Assembly: GCA_905221605.1 (NCBI GenBank)
Contig: CAJNDS010002655.1
Location: forward strand, 124,001-188,000
DNA: 64,000 nucleotides
Direction: 5' to 3'
DNA from: Symbiodinium natans
Lineage: Eukaryota > Sar > Dinophyceae > Suessiales > Symbiodiniaceae
The notes under the pieces were generated by a model, which saw nothing but the letters and a program-made list of their open reading frames with translations, made no database searches and was not told the DNA's origin. Of the stretch, positions 22,180 through 34,142 are shown piece by piece. Position 1 is the stretch's first letter. The number at the start of each line of letters is the position of its first letter. Both the position numbers and the translations under genes were made by a program.

Positions 22180-25100
22180 GCTTTCACCAGTGTCTGTCCA
22201 GAGGCATGCATAAGAATGTGAGGGCACGGCATCATGGATTTAAGCTGCTCTGCTGTTCAATTGCTGGATGCGAAAAGAATACTGCAAAAAAAGGGACCTG
22301 GTTTTTTGGGATCAAGGCCACTGCACCACCACAATCAAGAACTTCAAACCCCAAGCTCCTGCAGCTTGTGAGGAACCTTGAAAGAGCCTGTCGCCCAAGC
22401 CAAGAAAGAAATTGACATCCGAGCTTGTGTCTCAAAGTTTTGGCTTGTGCTCTTGGGATGCCCATGAATCAGGCCTACTTTGACATTTAAGAGTTTAACT
22501 GCAACCCAGTCGCACCGTCAAGACCCAACCAAGAAGAAATCTCACGCCACGGGACGGGGGACAAATCTTCTTTGGCGTTGCCGAACTGAACAAGCTGCAA
22601 GTACAACTTCAAGCCCATTAAAAATACTTGGTGGAAGCTGCTTCTGCATTGCATTTGCTGGTCGGACATGCTCACACCACATCAAATCACGCTAGCTCGC
22701 TATCAACAGGGCATACGCCCAGCACACAACAGACAACAGGCAAGTTGGTGGACTGTGGTGGGGCACGATTTCGGGAAGAAACGCGCACGAAAGCCTTGAG
22801 CGACAGCCACGGAACCGGCCGCGCAGCGGACTGTCGAGAATGCACGATTGCGAGTAGAAACGTATACAAGCCATTGAGCACCTTGAACACGACCCCATCT
22901 AATCCTTGACCATGTAAAACACTCACGGTGCAAACTGGCCTGGCCTTAGAAGCCCCACATTGAGGACAAGTCGCCTTCCAACTCTGCTTTTGGGGGAAGG
23001 AGGGTTGATATGTAATATTGGCTATTCTCACCGAGAATGACTTGACAAAAGACCATGAACAAAAACATAACTTCGCACCGCACCGTCTACACCAGTTGGG
23101 GAGCATGTGAGGAAGTCGCTACGGTAGTCTGAAAATTCAAAAAGATAGACATCAAGCCCGAAACTGAAGCTTGAAGGGCAGACTGCTTCGTGACTCAATG
23201 CTTCGCTCGGATCACCAGCTCACACGATGAGCCACATGCAATAAACATGTCAGTGAACACACGGTAGCTGAAGACTCCGTGCGAACTTAATGTGTTCGAA
23301 CTTAACCAATGTGAACATTTGGGCCCTTGTGGTGTTGAAACGTCTTGTTTAGTGGAACGGACGTTGACTGGACAAGATGCTTCAACTGACGAGAAGGGTT
23401 TGGGGCGTGGCAGTTGGATTCTAGTCTGACAGTTGCTTTTGAGAATCTTTTGTGCTGGAGGAGTGCGGCAAAGAGGTGCACCAAGCATGGTCAACCTAGG
23501 CTGATCATGCTACCCTTAAGTCCTACAAATCCCACGGTCTGACATCATGAGACCCTACTTCATGCCGACTTTCCACGAAGCCCAAAAAAGTTTGTATGCT
23601 GTTGTCAGGGTTACATCAAGGTAAGGATTGAAACTTAGGTCTTCCAGCCACCTCAATTTGCAGCTTAGGACTCGCAGATGTGGGCTATGGGCTTCTTGCA
23701 GCTCGGAGAGTGGGAATCTGCAACTGTACTTTAAACAGGAAACAGCTGCAGCGACATGTGAGAATGTTGCCACACTGTAACCGAAACCTGACCACTTGCT
23801 ACCAAAATCCCAGAGATCCGACTACTCGGCGTGACCGACATGTAACTAAACATTGAAGTTTTAGAAAGAGATGCTCAACCACCTTGCTTATGTTACGACT
23901 ATATGGCGGGTTGCGAAAATAGGGGTACCCTTTTGGGGTTCCGAGAATAAGGACTATACTATGTTGGAGTATATTCAGGGTCCCCCTATTCTTCCGGATG
24001 CATGGTCTTGTGTCAGGAATGTTACGATGCGGTCTCCAGGACAGCCTCGGTGGCAGTTCCAAAGGGCCCGCTTGCCCGTTCGTCATCAGCAAATATAGTA
24101 GCTGGATTGGGATGTTCCACCTTATGCTAGCAGTCCTTAATAAGGACTATAATAGGGGTACAACAATCTCTATCAAGGACTGTTAGTATAAGCGGGAACA
24201 TCCAGGTTTGGGATGTCAGACGCAGTGGAAGGATGATGGGATTTTAGGCCATCATCGCCCCGACAGAAAGAACTATTTCCTAGTACCTGATGTGTCATGT
24301 CACAAGAGTGAGCATACCGTATTGAAAGAGGCTATCACCCCAAGCTTACGGTATGGGACACCACCCCACCGCATACGCACCTTGGAACCAAAGACCAGCC
24401 GCGTGTGGTTCACACATCCCGTATTTGGGCACCTGCAAGGCAACAAACAACCTGCTCAACTCACGATGCTAGCATGGAGGCCCTCCTCCCTGAATGGATG
24501 ACATGGATATTGGAACAACTGTACTGACCCTGCTTTGGGCCACACCGCTTCCTCAACCCGACATGGAAACTGAAACCAACAGGTCGGAATCAGGACCATC
24601 CCCATACCATGCAACGGCCAAGCGCATCATACTGAACTGCAAAATGAAACGTCGAACATACCTGTCCATCCAAGTCTGGACTTGCCAAACATTTCAAGCA
24701 AGCCGCGACCAATCTTGATTTCCAGCCATGACCTCAGAAAGTAGGAAATTTTCTTGACTTCCGACACAGCAGAGTACGATCAGGTCTAGGATGGACATCT
24801 CCAGTTTGGCAGACTAAGTGGTTGCATCAATTTGATACCAACATGCTTCGGAGCGCAGGGTTCATGGTTTGCTGCACATGTGTACGACTGCACACTTTGG
24901 CTGCGAACTGTCCTCGCGTGCACCCAACGCTCCTCAAGCCCAACCCCCCGCTTCAGACAAATGTCGAACCCTCTTGTTCCTAACAGCTTGAAAGTACAGG
25001 TCTGAATTGATGTGTTGGAAACTTGCGGCTTCGGGATTTGGATCTCATGTTGTGCATAACAAACCTGAAGCCACGTTGCACCATTCTTCCCCCAACCCGT

Positions 25101-25780
25101 GCACGGTCACAACAACCGAGGCTGCGACCCGCAATGGATGCTTGCGTACGCAAGCCCTGAACAGCACCCTCCGGAACCAAAAACGAAGCAAGCACAGAGT
25201 CAAGGCGTTGAGCATCGCGGAAGGGATCTTGCGCAACTTCAAACATGTGTCTGCAGCACAGAAGCATGATGATGTATATATAGATGTGTGCATGTTTTTC
25301 ATTTTTACATGTTTCTATTTATTTGAATCTCCGTACAAAAAAGACGGGAACACCCCTCACCCCCCTGACCACTTTTTTTTAATGGAAAGTGCGTCTTCCC
25401 AAAAAACACAAAAAAAAATGCGCACATCCTGCTGAAAATTGCAAATCCAACAAGAGAAGGACTAGTGCCCGGACTTTGGCTGCAAACCAAAAACGGTTTG
25501 CATTCACAATGGATTTGGCATAGTTTCTGGGGGTGCTGATCGCTTAAGATGAAGCACCGGGATGCACCCGCGGCCCTGGGAAGCCAAGATGAGGGGCGGT
25601 GAACGCTTACGCTGAAGCACTGGGCATCCATCTTCCGCAGGTGTGGCCCACGCCTATGGGCGTGGCAGAAAACATAGACTGGAGGCAAAGCAGGATCTAC
25701 CGGCTAGCGAATTTGATATCCTTTGTTCCCGGTTCTGGACCATCGGTCCCCCGGAAGCACGTTCCAAAGCTAGCCAACGC
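22180..25780. other. No gene recognised
   Basis: About 3.6 kb with only short ORFs lacking family signatures or paired AG|G exon borders. It holds one small inverted-repeat element (24110-24203) and a degenerate palindromic stretch with AATAGGGG/CCCCTATT arms near 23923-23993. Confidence 0.6.
24110..24203. mobile_element. MITE-like element with 29-bp terminal inverted repeats
   Basis: Left end GGATGTTCCACCTTATGCTA and the complement of the right end GGATGTTCCCGCTTATACTA continue as matching 29-bp arms. It is 94 bp long and non-coding, and its ends match the element at 60711-60885. No clear target duplication. Confidence 0.65.
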
Positions 25781-25786
25781 CAGGAT

Positions 25787-26076
25787 TTTTTCCCGAAAGC
25801 ATCGCGAAGGGTTCTTCCGTGCGGAGCCCTCTGACCCAACAACATAGAGTGAAGTACATAGAGTGAAGTGCATAGAGTGAAGTGCATAGAGTGAAGTGCA
25901 TAGAGCGCAGTGCATAGAGCCAAGTGCATAGAGTGAAGTGCATAGAGTGAAGTGCATAGAGTGAAGTGCATAGAGTGAAGTACACAGAGTGAAGTGCACA
26001 GAGTGAAGTGCATAGAGTGAAGTGCATAGAGTCAAGTGCACAGAGTGAAGTGCACAGAGTGAAGTGCACAGAGTGA
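25787..26076. repeat. 14-bp satellite array 1 with 60-bp leader
   Basis: A 14-bp unit (CATAGAGTGAAGTG) repeats about 16 times from 25845. The preceding 60 bp (25787-25845) recurs before array 2 at 28597. ORFs over it are repeat translation. Confidence 0.95.
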
Positions 26077-26162
26077 ATTGCATACCTTCGTACCCAGTCC
26101 TAGATTTCTTAATTCAAATTACTCTTTCTAAGGCGGCGGGCTGGGTTGACATCGCCAATCGG

Positions 26163-26800
26163 GATTGCAACCCTCTGCGGGTTTCGGCGTGGTCGCGGTG
26201 CTAAAACCGTCGTTTTTTTACGTTTCTTTGTGTCCGCGGACAACCCTCTGCGGGTTTCACCGTGGTCGCGGTGCTAAAACCGTCGTTTTTTACGTTTCTT
26301 TGTGTCCGCGGACAACCCTCTGCGGGTTTCACCGTGGTCGCGGTGCTAAAACCATCGTTTTTTTACGTTTCTTTGTGTCCGCGGACAACCCTCTGCGGGT
26401 TTCACCGTGGTCGTGGTGCTAAAACCGTCGTTTTTTGCGTTTCTTGATTTGCGCGGACAACCCTCTGCGGGTTTCACCGTGGTCGCGGCGCTAAAACCGT
26501 CGATTTTTTACGTTTCTTGATTTGTGCGGACAACCCTCTGCGGGTGATCGCCGGGTCGCGGTGCTAAAACCGTCGTTTTTGGTACTTTTTTTCGTGGCCG
26601 CAGACAACCCTCTGCGGGTTTGGGCGTTGGCGCGGTGCCAAAACCGTGGTGTTTTTGCGTTTTTTGACATAGAAACGTAACCCCTCTACGGGTTTCGGCG
26701 TTGGCGCGGTGCCAAAACCCTCGTGTTTTTGCGTTTCCTGACATACAAACGTAACCCCTCTGCGGGCGTTCGCATGGTCGCGGTGCTAAAACCGTAGTGT
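26163..26800. repeat. Tandem repeat, about 72-bp unit
   Basis: About eight diverging copies, each with CAACCCTCTGCGGGTTT and GTGCTAAAACCGTCG. A diverged relative appears at 44540-44760. Confidence 0.9.
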
Positions 26801-26802
26801 TC

Positions 26803-27135
26803 CGTGGCTGGAAAGTCGACTTTTGTAGTACAGACGTAGCGCGCCGCGGACACCCGGAGCTTCCGTGGCTGGAAAGTCGATTTTTGTAGCACAGACCTAG
26901 TACGCCGCGGACACGCGGAAAGTCGACTTTTGTAGTACAGACGTAGTACGCCGCGGACACGCGGAGCTTCCGTGGCTGGAAAGTCGAGTTTGGCAGTACA
27001 GACGTAGTACGCCGGGGACACCCGGAGCTTCCGTGGCTGGAAAGTCGACTTTTGTAGTACAAACGTAGTACGCCGCGGACACCCGGAGCTTCCGTGGCTG
27101 GACAGTCGACTTTTGTAGCACAGACGTAGTACGCA
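26803..27135. repeat. 61-bp tandem repeat
   Basis: About five to six copies containing CTTCCGTGGCTGGAAAGTCG and a TTTTGTAGTACAGACGTAGT segment, one truncated. Inverted copies occur at 30165-30335. Confidence 0.9.
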
Positions 27136-27148
27136 CATCGCAAGTACC

Positions 27149-28172
27149 ATGGTCCATCCATCGCGAAAACCATGGTCCCCGAATTCGCTGTTTCCAAAAC
27201 CATCGCAAATACCACGGTCCCCGAATTGGCTGTTTCCAAAAACCCATCGCAAATACCTTGGTCCCCGAATTCGCTGCTTCCAAAAGCATCGCAAATTCCA
27301 TGGTCCCCGAATTCGCTGTTTCCAAAAGCATCGCAAATACCATGGTCCCCGAATTCGCTGTTTCCAAAACCATCGCAAATACCATGGTCCCCGAATTCGC
27401 TGGTTCCAAAAGCATCGCAAATACCATGGTCCCCGAATTCGCTATTTCCAAAACCGTCGCAAGGAGCTTCCGTGGCTGGTTCCAAGACCATCGCAAATAC
27501 CATGGTCCCCGAATTCGCTGCTTCCAAAACCATCGCAAATAACATGGTCCCCGAATTCGCTGCTTCCAAAAGCATCGCAAATACCATGGTCCCCGAATTC
27601 GCTGGTTCCAAAACCATCGCAAATACCATGGTCCCCGAATTCGCTGGCTCCGAAAACCATCGCGAAAACCACGGTCGCCGAATGGTTCCAAAAGCATCGC
27701 AAATACCATGGTCCCCGAATTCGCTGTTTCCAAAAGCATCGCAAATACCGTGGTCCCCGAATTCGCTGTTTCCAAAACCATCGCAAATACCACGGTCCCC
27801 GAATTCGCTGGTTCCACAAGCATCGCAAATACCATGGTCCCCGAATTCGCTATTTCCAAAAACCGTCGCAAGGAGCTTCCGTGTCTGGGTTCCAAAACCA
27901 TCGCAAATACCATGGTCCCCGAATTCGCTGGTTCCAAAAGCATCGCAAATACCATGGTCCCCGAATTCGCTGCTTCCAAAAGCATCGCAAATACCATGGT
28001 CCCCGAATTCGCTGGTTCCAAAACCATCGCAAATACCATGGTCCCCGAATTCGCTGGTTTCAAAAACCATCGCGAAAACCATGGTCGCCGAATTCGCTGG
28101 TTCCAAAAGCATCGCAAATACCACGGTCCCCGAGTTCGCTGGTTCCAAAACCATCGCAAATACCAACCGTGC
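27149..28172. repeat. 42-bp satellite array 1
   Basis: About 24 copies of a 42-bp unit with ACCATGGTCCCCGAATTCGC and AAAACCATCGCAAAT. Because 42 is divisible by three, several frames on both strands stay open, giving ORFs up to 552 codons with a 14-residue period. None looks like a gene. A variant, AAGGAGCTTCCGTGGCTGG, shared with the 61-bp unit, interrupts at 27463 and 27870. Confidence 0.95.
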
Positions 28173-28174
28173 AG

Positions 28175-28597
28175 CGGAGCGGGAAAACAGTGATGTCGAT
28201 GTGGAGGGAAGGCAACCAGTCCTGCGCTCAGACTCGTCTCTCTGTGGGAAGTGATCAAATGTAACATGTTTGGGCGATGTCCGATTTGGATGTCCTGGGG
28301 GGCGAAGACGTCAATGAAGGGGAGAAGGCATCCCGCACTGTGTGTATGTGCTAGCGTTCATGTGCTGCATGTCTGTTGTTCTGCACTGTTGCTGCGTGTA
28401 GGTGGTGTTACGACATCAAGATACACGAGAAGGCATCCTGCGCTGTCTGCGTGTGCCGCATGCGTAGAACTGAATTCACGCTTTGACGTTTTGCTGCGTT
28501 GACCACCTCATGATGCGTTGCTCTACATGCGTGCATGCTAGCTTTGGCCCGAGAGGCGCTGTTGAGTGAACCTTGGCGCCAGCTTGGACGGTGCGCT
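28175..28597. other. Unique spacer between satellite arrays
   Basis: About 420 bp without repeats or a recognisable gene. GAGAAGGCATCC plus nearby bases occurs twice (28322 and 28429). Confidence 0.6.
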
Positions 28598-28957
28598 TTT
28601 TCCCGAAAGCATCGCGAAGGGTCCGCGCGGAGCCCTCTGACCCAACAACATAGAGTGAAGTACATACAGTGAAGTGCATAGAGTGAAGTGCATAGAGTGA
28701 AGTGCATAGAGTGAAGTGCACAGAGTGAAGTGCATAGAGTGAAGTGCATAGAGTGAAGTGCATAGAGTGAAGTGCATAGAATGAAGTGCATAGAGCGCAG
28801 TGCATGGAGTGAAGTGCATAGAGCGCAGTGTATAGAGCGCAGTGCATAGAGCCCAGGGCATAGAGCGCAGTGCATAGAGTCAAGTGCATAGAGTGAAGTG
28901 CATAGAGTGAAGTGCATAGAGTGAAGTGCATAGAATCAAGCGCACAGAGTGAAGTCG
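28597..28957. repeat. 14-bp satellite array 2 with leader
   Basis: Second copy of the 60-bp leader followed by about 21 units of the 14-bp repeat, running directly into 42-bp array 2 without a spacer. Confidence 0.95.
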
Positions 28958-29905
28958 CAAATACCAGGGTCCCCGAATTCGCTGTTTCCAAAAGCATCCC
29001 AAATACCATGGTCCCCGAATTCGCTGCTTCCAAAAGCATCGCAAATACCATGGTCCCCGAATTCGCTGCTTCCAAAAGCATCGCAAATACCATGGTCCCC
29101 GAATTCGCTGTTTCCAAAACCATCGCAAATACCACGCTCCCCGAAAATACCATGGTCCCCGAATTCGCTGCTTCCAAAAGCATCGCAAATACCATGGTCC
29201 CCGAATTCGCTGGTTCCAAAAGCATCGCAAATACCATGGTCCCCGAATTCGCTGGTTCCAAAAACATCGCAAATACCATGGTCCCCGAATTCGCTGCTTC
29301 CAAAACCATCGCAAGGAGCTTCCGTGGCTGGTTCCAAAACCATCGCAAATACCATGGTCCCCGAATTCGCTGGTTCCAAAAGCATCGCAAATACCATGGT
29401 CCCCGAATTCGCTGTTTCCAAAAGCATCGCAAATACCATGGTCCCCGAATTCGCTGTTTCCAAAACCATCGCAAATACCATGGTCCCCGAATTCGCTGGT
29501 TCCAAAAGCATGGCAAATACCATGGTCACCGAAATCGCTGGTTCCAAAAGCATCGCAAACACCTTGTCCCCGAGGCCGCTGGTTCCAAAGCCATCGCAAA
29601 TTCCATGGTCCCCGAATTCGCTGGTTCCAAAACCATCGCAAATACCATGGTCCGCGAATTCGCTGGTTCCAAAACCATCGCAAGTGCCATGGTCCCATTC
29701 GCTGGTTCAAAACCATCGCAAATACAGAGTCTCCGAGTTCGCTGGTTCCAAAACCATCGCAAATACCATGGTTCCCGAATTCGCTGGTTCCAAAAGCATC
29801 GCAAATACCATGGTCTCCGAATTCGCTGTTTCCGAAACCATTGCAAGAAATTTCCGCTGGCTCCAAACACCATGGTCCCCAAATTTGCTGTTTCCAACTT
29901 TTTTC
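28957..29905. repeat. 42-bp satellite array 2
   Basis: About 22 copies of the same 42-bp unit in the same orientation, degenerating at the right end. ORFs up to 420 codons on both strands are repeat translation. Confidence 0.95.
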
Positions 29906-30164
29906 ATTATTCCATTCAGATTTATTATTTGCATCTACATAGACTAATTCATCTATTTGGCTCCATGCCTCCAGCTCTGACAGACTCTGTGACTCTTGTC
30001 GCAGAATCCATCCAGTGGGTGGTGCTGGCCACTTGCACTGCCGGGCAACCGCTAAAAGGCGATCACACTGGCTGCGGGTGTCAGCTGTACCAACCTCCTG
30101 CTTAAAGACGCACGACGTGCTACAAAAGCCGACTAAGTGCAACGCACTACATTTGTACTGCCAA

Positions 30165-30335
30165 ATTTCGAATTTCCAGCCACGGAAGCGCTTCGGGCGT
30201 CCTTGCGCTACTTTCTACTACAAAAGTCGACTTCCAGCCACAAAGCTCCAAAAGTCGAATTTCCAGCCACGAAAGCTTCAAGCGTTCCCAGCGTATTTGC
30301 ACAACAAAAGTTGACTTTCCAGCCACGGAAGTCGG
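30165..30335. repeat. Inverted, diverged copies of the 61-bp unit
   Basis: Segments with AAAAGTCGA and TTCCAGCCACGGAAG in the orientation opposite to 26803-27135. The stretch 30340-30980 beyond it holds no recognisable feature. Confidence 0.75.
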
Positions 30336-30983
30336 CTTGGAGACGGCAGCTCGCGATTGAGAGCACGGGTCGCCTTGCGGGTGGAAGAGTTGCGTTCGCC
30401 CGTGCTTTGATGTGCGGTTTGCAAGTTTGGCATGAGTGTATGCCATGTGTGTGTCGGGTTCAGCATTTGTGCTGCGCGTTGACACTTGGTATTCCCATTC
30501 GCGAAGAAAAGCGCTTCTGCATTGCTGTGTATTTCTTTGAAAAACTTTCTGTCCGACTGACGTGTCCCCCGTCCTGCTACTGTATGGCAATCTTAAACTG
30601 CGTCACTTGCATCCGCTTGCTGTAAGAGCTGTCCTGCTTCTGCAAAACAAGTCTTTAGTCTCAATTCTCTGTGCGTTCACACAGTTGTCAACCTAACTGC
30701 CAGAAGGTACTGAGTGCTATGCCACTGCTGCGGCCCTGGCGCTTGTGTGGGGACTGTCCTTGCACGCGTTGGGCAGTTCAGGTGACGGAGGTTTCTTGCC
30801 TTGCAGCCTACCCACTTTCGCTTAATGTCTGCACTAGACGTGGCGCAGCATTGCTATGGGTGACGGGAAGTGATTGGTGCCGGTAGTTTCTTGTTCGTAT
30901 TGGTCTCACCTTGCTGGTCTTGCGTTAAGTTGTCTTGTAATAAGGGCTCTGCGCTAGCGGTCGCTTTAGTCACGACTTCTTTT

Positions 30984-32157
30984 ACTGCGGGGGCACTCAA
31001 ACGTGTCCTACGCTTCTTGTGTCTTTCTGGGGTCGGATTTGGCTTCACTTGAGGCACATTCTCCAAACCCCCAGCAAAGGGCCTACCTTGTCCCAAATCA
31101 ATAAGTGTTGTCGAAAATCCCCTTTCCCCAATGGCAATGTTGCAACACGTTGGTCATGTCAGACCGACCTTCGGCATCCAACATTGCCATTGGGGGCTCG
31201 GGGGCACACACAAGCATCCTTTTCCAGCAGCAACCTGCAGACCCTGCAGACCTGCAGCAAGCATGCGGACTCTGCAGCAAGCCTGCAGGCCCTGCAGCAG
31301 CCTGATGCAGCAAGCCTGCAGACCCCTGCAGCAAGCCTACAGCTGCAGGGTCTGTAGGCTGTCGGCAAGCCTGCAGACCCTGCAGCAGCCTGCAGGCCAG
31401 CAGCGCCTGCGGGCAACCTGCAGACCCTGCCGCACGCCGCCCCTACAGACCCTACAGCAAGCCTGCAAAACCTGCTGCCTGCCTCTCCCCCAGCCCGCAT
31501 GCCTTCCAGTCTTCAATTACTTGAGCATTTTCCTGCATTCACACAGAGTCCATTTCCCCTTGTAAACACAAAGGCTTGAAGGCCCCAGAGTCTGCAGGAA
31601 GCTTGAAAGCCCCTGACCTGTAGAACTGCAAATTAAAAACCAGGTGTCACATGCTCCGCGCTGTAAAAACCAGGTGTCACATGCTCCGCGCTGTAGGAAA
31701 AGCTGGATTTTTCCGCCAGTCTAATTTCATGAAAACTAGTACTACACGCTCCGCACTGTGGGAAAAGCTGGATTTCGCCTCGGGTGTAATTTCATCAAAA
31801 CTGGTACTACACGCTCCGCGCTGGGGAAAAACCACAGTGTACGACATGAATGCACAGTTTTTTCAAAACTTTAAGGTTCATGGAATGTTTCTACTTGGAA
31901 TCAAGGTACTACACGCTGTTTTCCCGCATTTTTAAGTGTAGTACTCGTGTACAGGTCTGCTACACGCGCTTTCTCAAGGGTTATACGGTTTACCAGTCTT
32001 TCAAATACTTAAGTAAGGCCTCACAATCCCCTTCAAGGGCTCCAAAACCTCATCAGAGCCTCCCAGAGCCTTTTTTCACTTGGAAAAATCGCTGAAAAAC
32101 GTGGTATCGCGCGGGTCCACATTCAGGACCGACAAACGACGAGAAACATAGGACGCA
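30984..32157. repeat. 1.2-kb dispersed repeat, intact copy A
   Basis: Shares its start (ACTGCGGGGGCACT), middle (ACCGACCTTCGGCATCCAAC, then CATTGCCATT) and end (GTGGTATCGCGCGGGTCCAC) with the split copy at 32518-32711 plus 43136-44225. The middle of copy A holds a degenerate CTGCAGACC/GCAGCAAGC tract (31225-31490) and several TACACGCTCCGCGCTG elements (31640-31825). Non-coding. Confidence 0.9.
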
Positions 32158-32517
32158 GAGTACCCCCCCAGTGGCTGAATGGCGCCCATATGAATAAGTA
32201 AAGGCCCACCACCGACCGCTTGCCACGCAGCGGTGCATTTTTATTGTCTTATGTCGGGAGCGGTCCTCACGTCGGGCAAAATTTCGCGAGCTTCAATTTT
32301 GACCTTGATTTTAAGGCAGAAATTGGGTCCCATAGGCTTTGCTTTGGGACCTAAAAACAGGACCCCAGAAAGGGCCGTAAAACGTGGCAAGTGTGCTTTC
32401 TATTTTGCGGAGACACGCAAAGCATGCACCACTGTTTGGGTTGGGCAAAGATTGCTTCTGACTGTTGGCAACAGCGTTATAATGGAACAAGTGTTGCACA
32501 TGACAAGCTGAATTGCA

Positions 32518-32711
32518 ACTGCGGGGGCACTTAAACGTGTTCTACGCTTCTTGTGTCTTTCTGGGGTCGGATTTGGCTTCACTTAAGGCACATTCTCCAA
32601 CCCCAGCAAAGGGCCCACCTTGTTCCAAATCAACACATGTGTTGAAAATCCCCTTTTCCCAATGGCACTGTTGTTATGTTAGACCGACCTTCGGCATCCA
32701 ACATTGCCATT
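32518..32711. repeat. 1.2-kb repeat copy B, left part
   Basis: About 190 bp matching the left end of copy A and ending exactly in CATTGCCATT (32702-32711), where the retrotransposon begins. Confidence 0.9.
32702..32711. repeat. Target-site duplication, left
   Basis: CATTGCCATT occurs once in intact copy A (31182-31191), and at both edges of the element here and at 43136-43145. This is the evidence for a clean insertion. Confidence 0.85.
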
Positions 32712-32939
32712 AACTTTTTGACTTTGATTCGCAACGGGTCAGTGCATAGCAGAGACATGCAGACGCTGGTGGACCCGCGTAGCGATAATGAGCCAGCATA
32801 GGGATGCCTGGCAGCTTGTAGCTGCACTTGCATAAGCAAGCCTCAAGAGTGTGAAACCACGAGGCTGGCATGCCGGTCCTAGGACCCAGCACATGCCTAT
32901 GAGAGATTGGCCTTCCGGTCCGAAGACCCAGCAAAGGCA

Positions 32940-33350
32940 CTACAGAAACACGACAAAGAACAGTGCTGATGATAGAGCAACATAGATAAGCCAAATTCGC
33001 TGAACATCGTGGCCAGCTCTCCGGGATTGAAACACTACGTGCGAGAAGATGATGCAGCTGGGGAAGTCGATAAACCAGATAGTTAGGAATAGATTCGATA
33101 TCCAGTGAACATGAGAGCTTTGCTGCATCGATCGAAGTGGCTGTTGGAGCTACTAGTTGGCTGCAGAAAGGGCTTGTTCCAGGACAAACAGCATGAGCGT
33201 GATACCAAACTCGATACCCAACAACAGCAGCACCCTACGAACGTGCCCTTCCGTCGATCTGTGATTTGACAAAAGATCACCTGTAATCGAGTGCAGCGGG
33301 CGAGTATCCACAAAAACAGTGCAGGTGAAATGGTATAAGTCAGAAAGCAA
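32940..33350 (-). pseudogene. Hydrophobic ORF remnant 3' of the protease ORF
   Basis: One frame encodes two hydrophobic stretches (LLLLGIEFGITLMLFVLEQA, and WISNLFLTIWFIDF with IWLIYVALSSALFFVVF) separated by two adjacent stop codons (TAG TAG near 33155-33150). The first part has no ATG and starts 13 nt after the protease stop. It may be a decayed membrane-protein ORF or chance. Confidence 0.25.
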
Positions 33351-33362
33351 AAAGAAGAAGGA

Positions 33363-34142
33363 TCAGTCACCCACTAGTGCAAGGAGATAAAAATTCCGCA
33401 TTAGGACCTCAGCCTCGTTTGAGGAGAGTTCAGCCACGCTCACACCATCATCAGAAGTATATCTGCGAATATCGCCATCGCACCCGGATTGAAACTCATG
33501 AAAGAAGGCTCGATAATGACCAGATTGCGGACTGTTGCCCAGATGGTATACCCCGGATACAACATGATAGGACCGCAGAGCTTTCCGATTTTCCACCAAG
33601 GTCGGTATGAGAAGACTGTCGGGGATCTTGAGACGAACATTGTTCTTCCGGATCCGGCCATGCTGAAGGGAGAAACGCATGACCTGTAGAAAAAGAATCC
33701 TTGGCGGATGTATCAGAAATTGCAGCCCTTCTGTTGTCTGATGCCATTCCTGTATCATGGCGGGAAGGCTTCGGTGTCGACCAATGTGAAGTATAATTGG
33801 CGCTGAGGTTAGATCAATCACATCCACCAGAGCGGAGGTCGGGTCGTATGAATGAATTGACCCTCCCAATCCAGGAATCGTGACATATTCCAGGAGGAAC
33901 ATCAAAAATTCAACCACATCCTGTTGTGTACCCGGTCTGCCCCATATGGCCAAGATTCTTGACCATTCCTCTATATCACACAGCCTGCCATTTGTCTCTG
34001 CAACCCGCTGCTGAACTGTAAGCAGGAGTCCTCCCATCGATTCATGAAAATGCCGGCGGAGCCACCATATACACAGAAGTAGTGCATTCTGATAGCATGT
34101 ATTGCCAGTGTTTTGCAGAATTGGGAGGGCAGCTGCAGTCAT
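33363..34142 (-). CDS. Ubiquitin-specific protease (C19) encoded by the retrotransposon
   Basis: 259 residues from the ATG at 34142. The Cys box reads LQNTGNTCYQNALLL (catalytic Cys codon 34097-34095), a QQDVVEFLMFLLEYV motif follows as in the family, and the His box reads YHLGNSPQSGHYRAFF (catalytic His codon 33518-33516). The final segment ends SDDGVSVAEL then NFYLLALV, as in USP C termini. USPs remove ubiquitin from proteins, so a cytosolic or nuclear role in protecting element proteins or modifying host ubiquitination is an inference. At 259 residues this is a minimal domain without inserts. The frame is continuous with the ORF2 frame upstream, so it might be made as a fusion, but the TGATG overlap with the preceding ORF argues for a separate protein. 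Confidence 0.9.
   Translation of the reverse strand: MTAAALPILQNTGNTCYQNALLLCIWWLRRHFHESMGGLLLTVQQRVAETNGRLCDIEEWSRILAIWGRPGTQQDVVEFLMFLLEYVTIPGLGGSIHSYDPTSALVDVIDLTSAPIILHIGRHRSLPAMIQEWHQTTEGLQFLIHPPRILFLQVMRFSLQHGRIRKNNVRLKIPDSLLIPTLVENRKALRSYHVVSGVYHLGNSPQSGHYRAFFHEFQSGCDGDIRRYTSDDGVSVAELSSNEAEVLMRNFYLLALVGD

Noticed and set aside
26508-28267. Very long ORFs (up to 552 codons) on both strands
   Set aside because: They are translations of the 42-, 61- and 72-bp satellites with periodic sequence and no domain.
25845-29905. CRISPR array
   Set aside because: Direct head-to-tail tandem repeats without unique spacers, in a eukaryotic context.
28880-30142. ORFs of 420 and 397 codons on opposite strands
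   Set aside because: Repeat translation of 42-bp array 2 and the 14-bp array.
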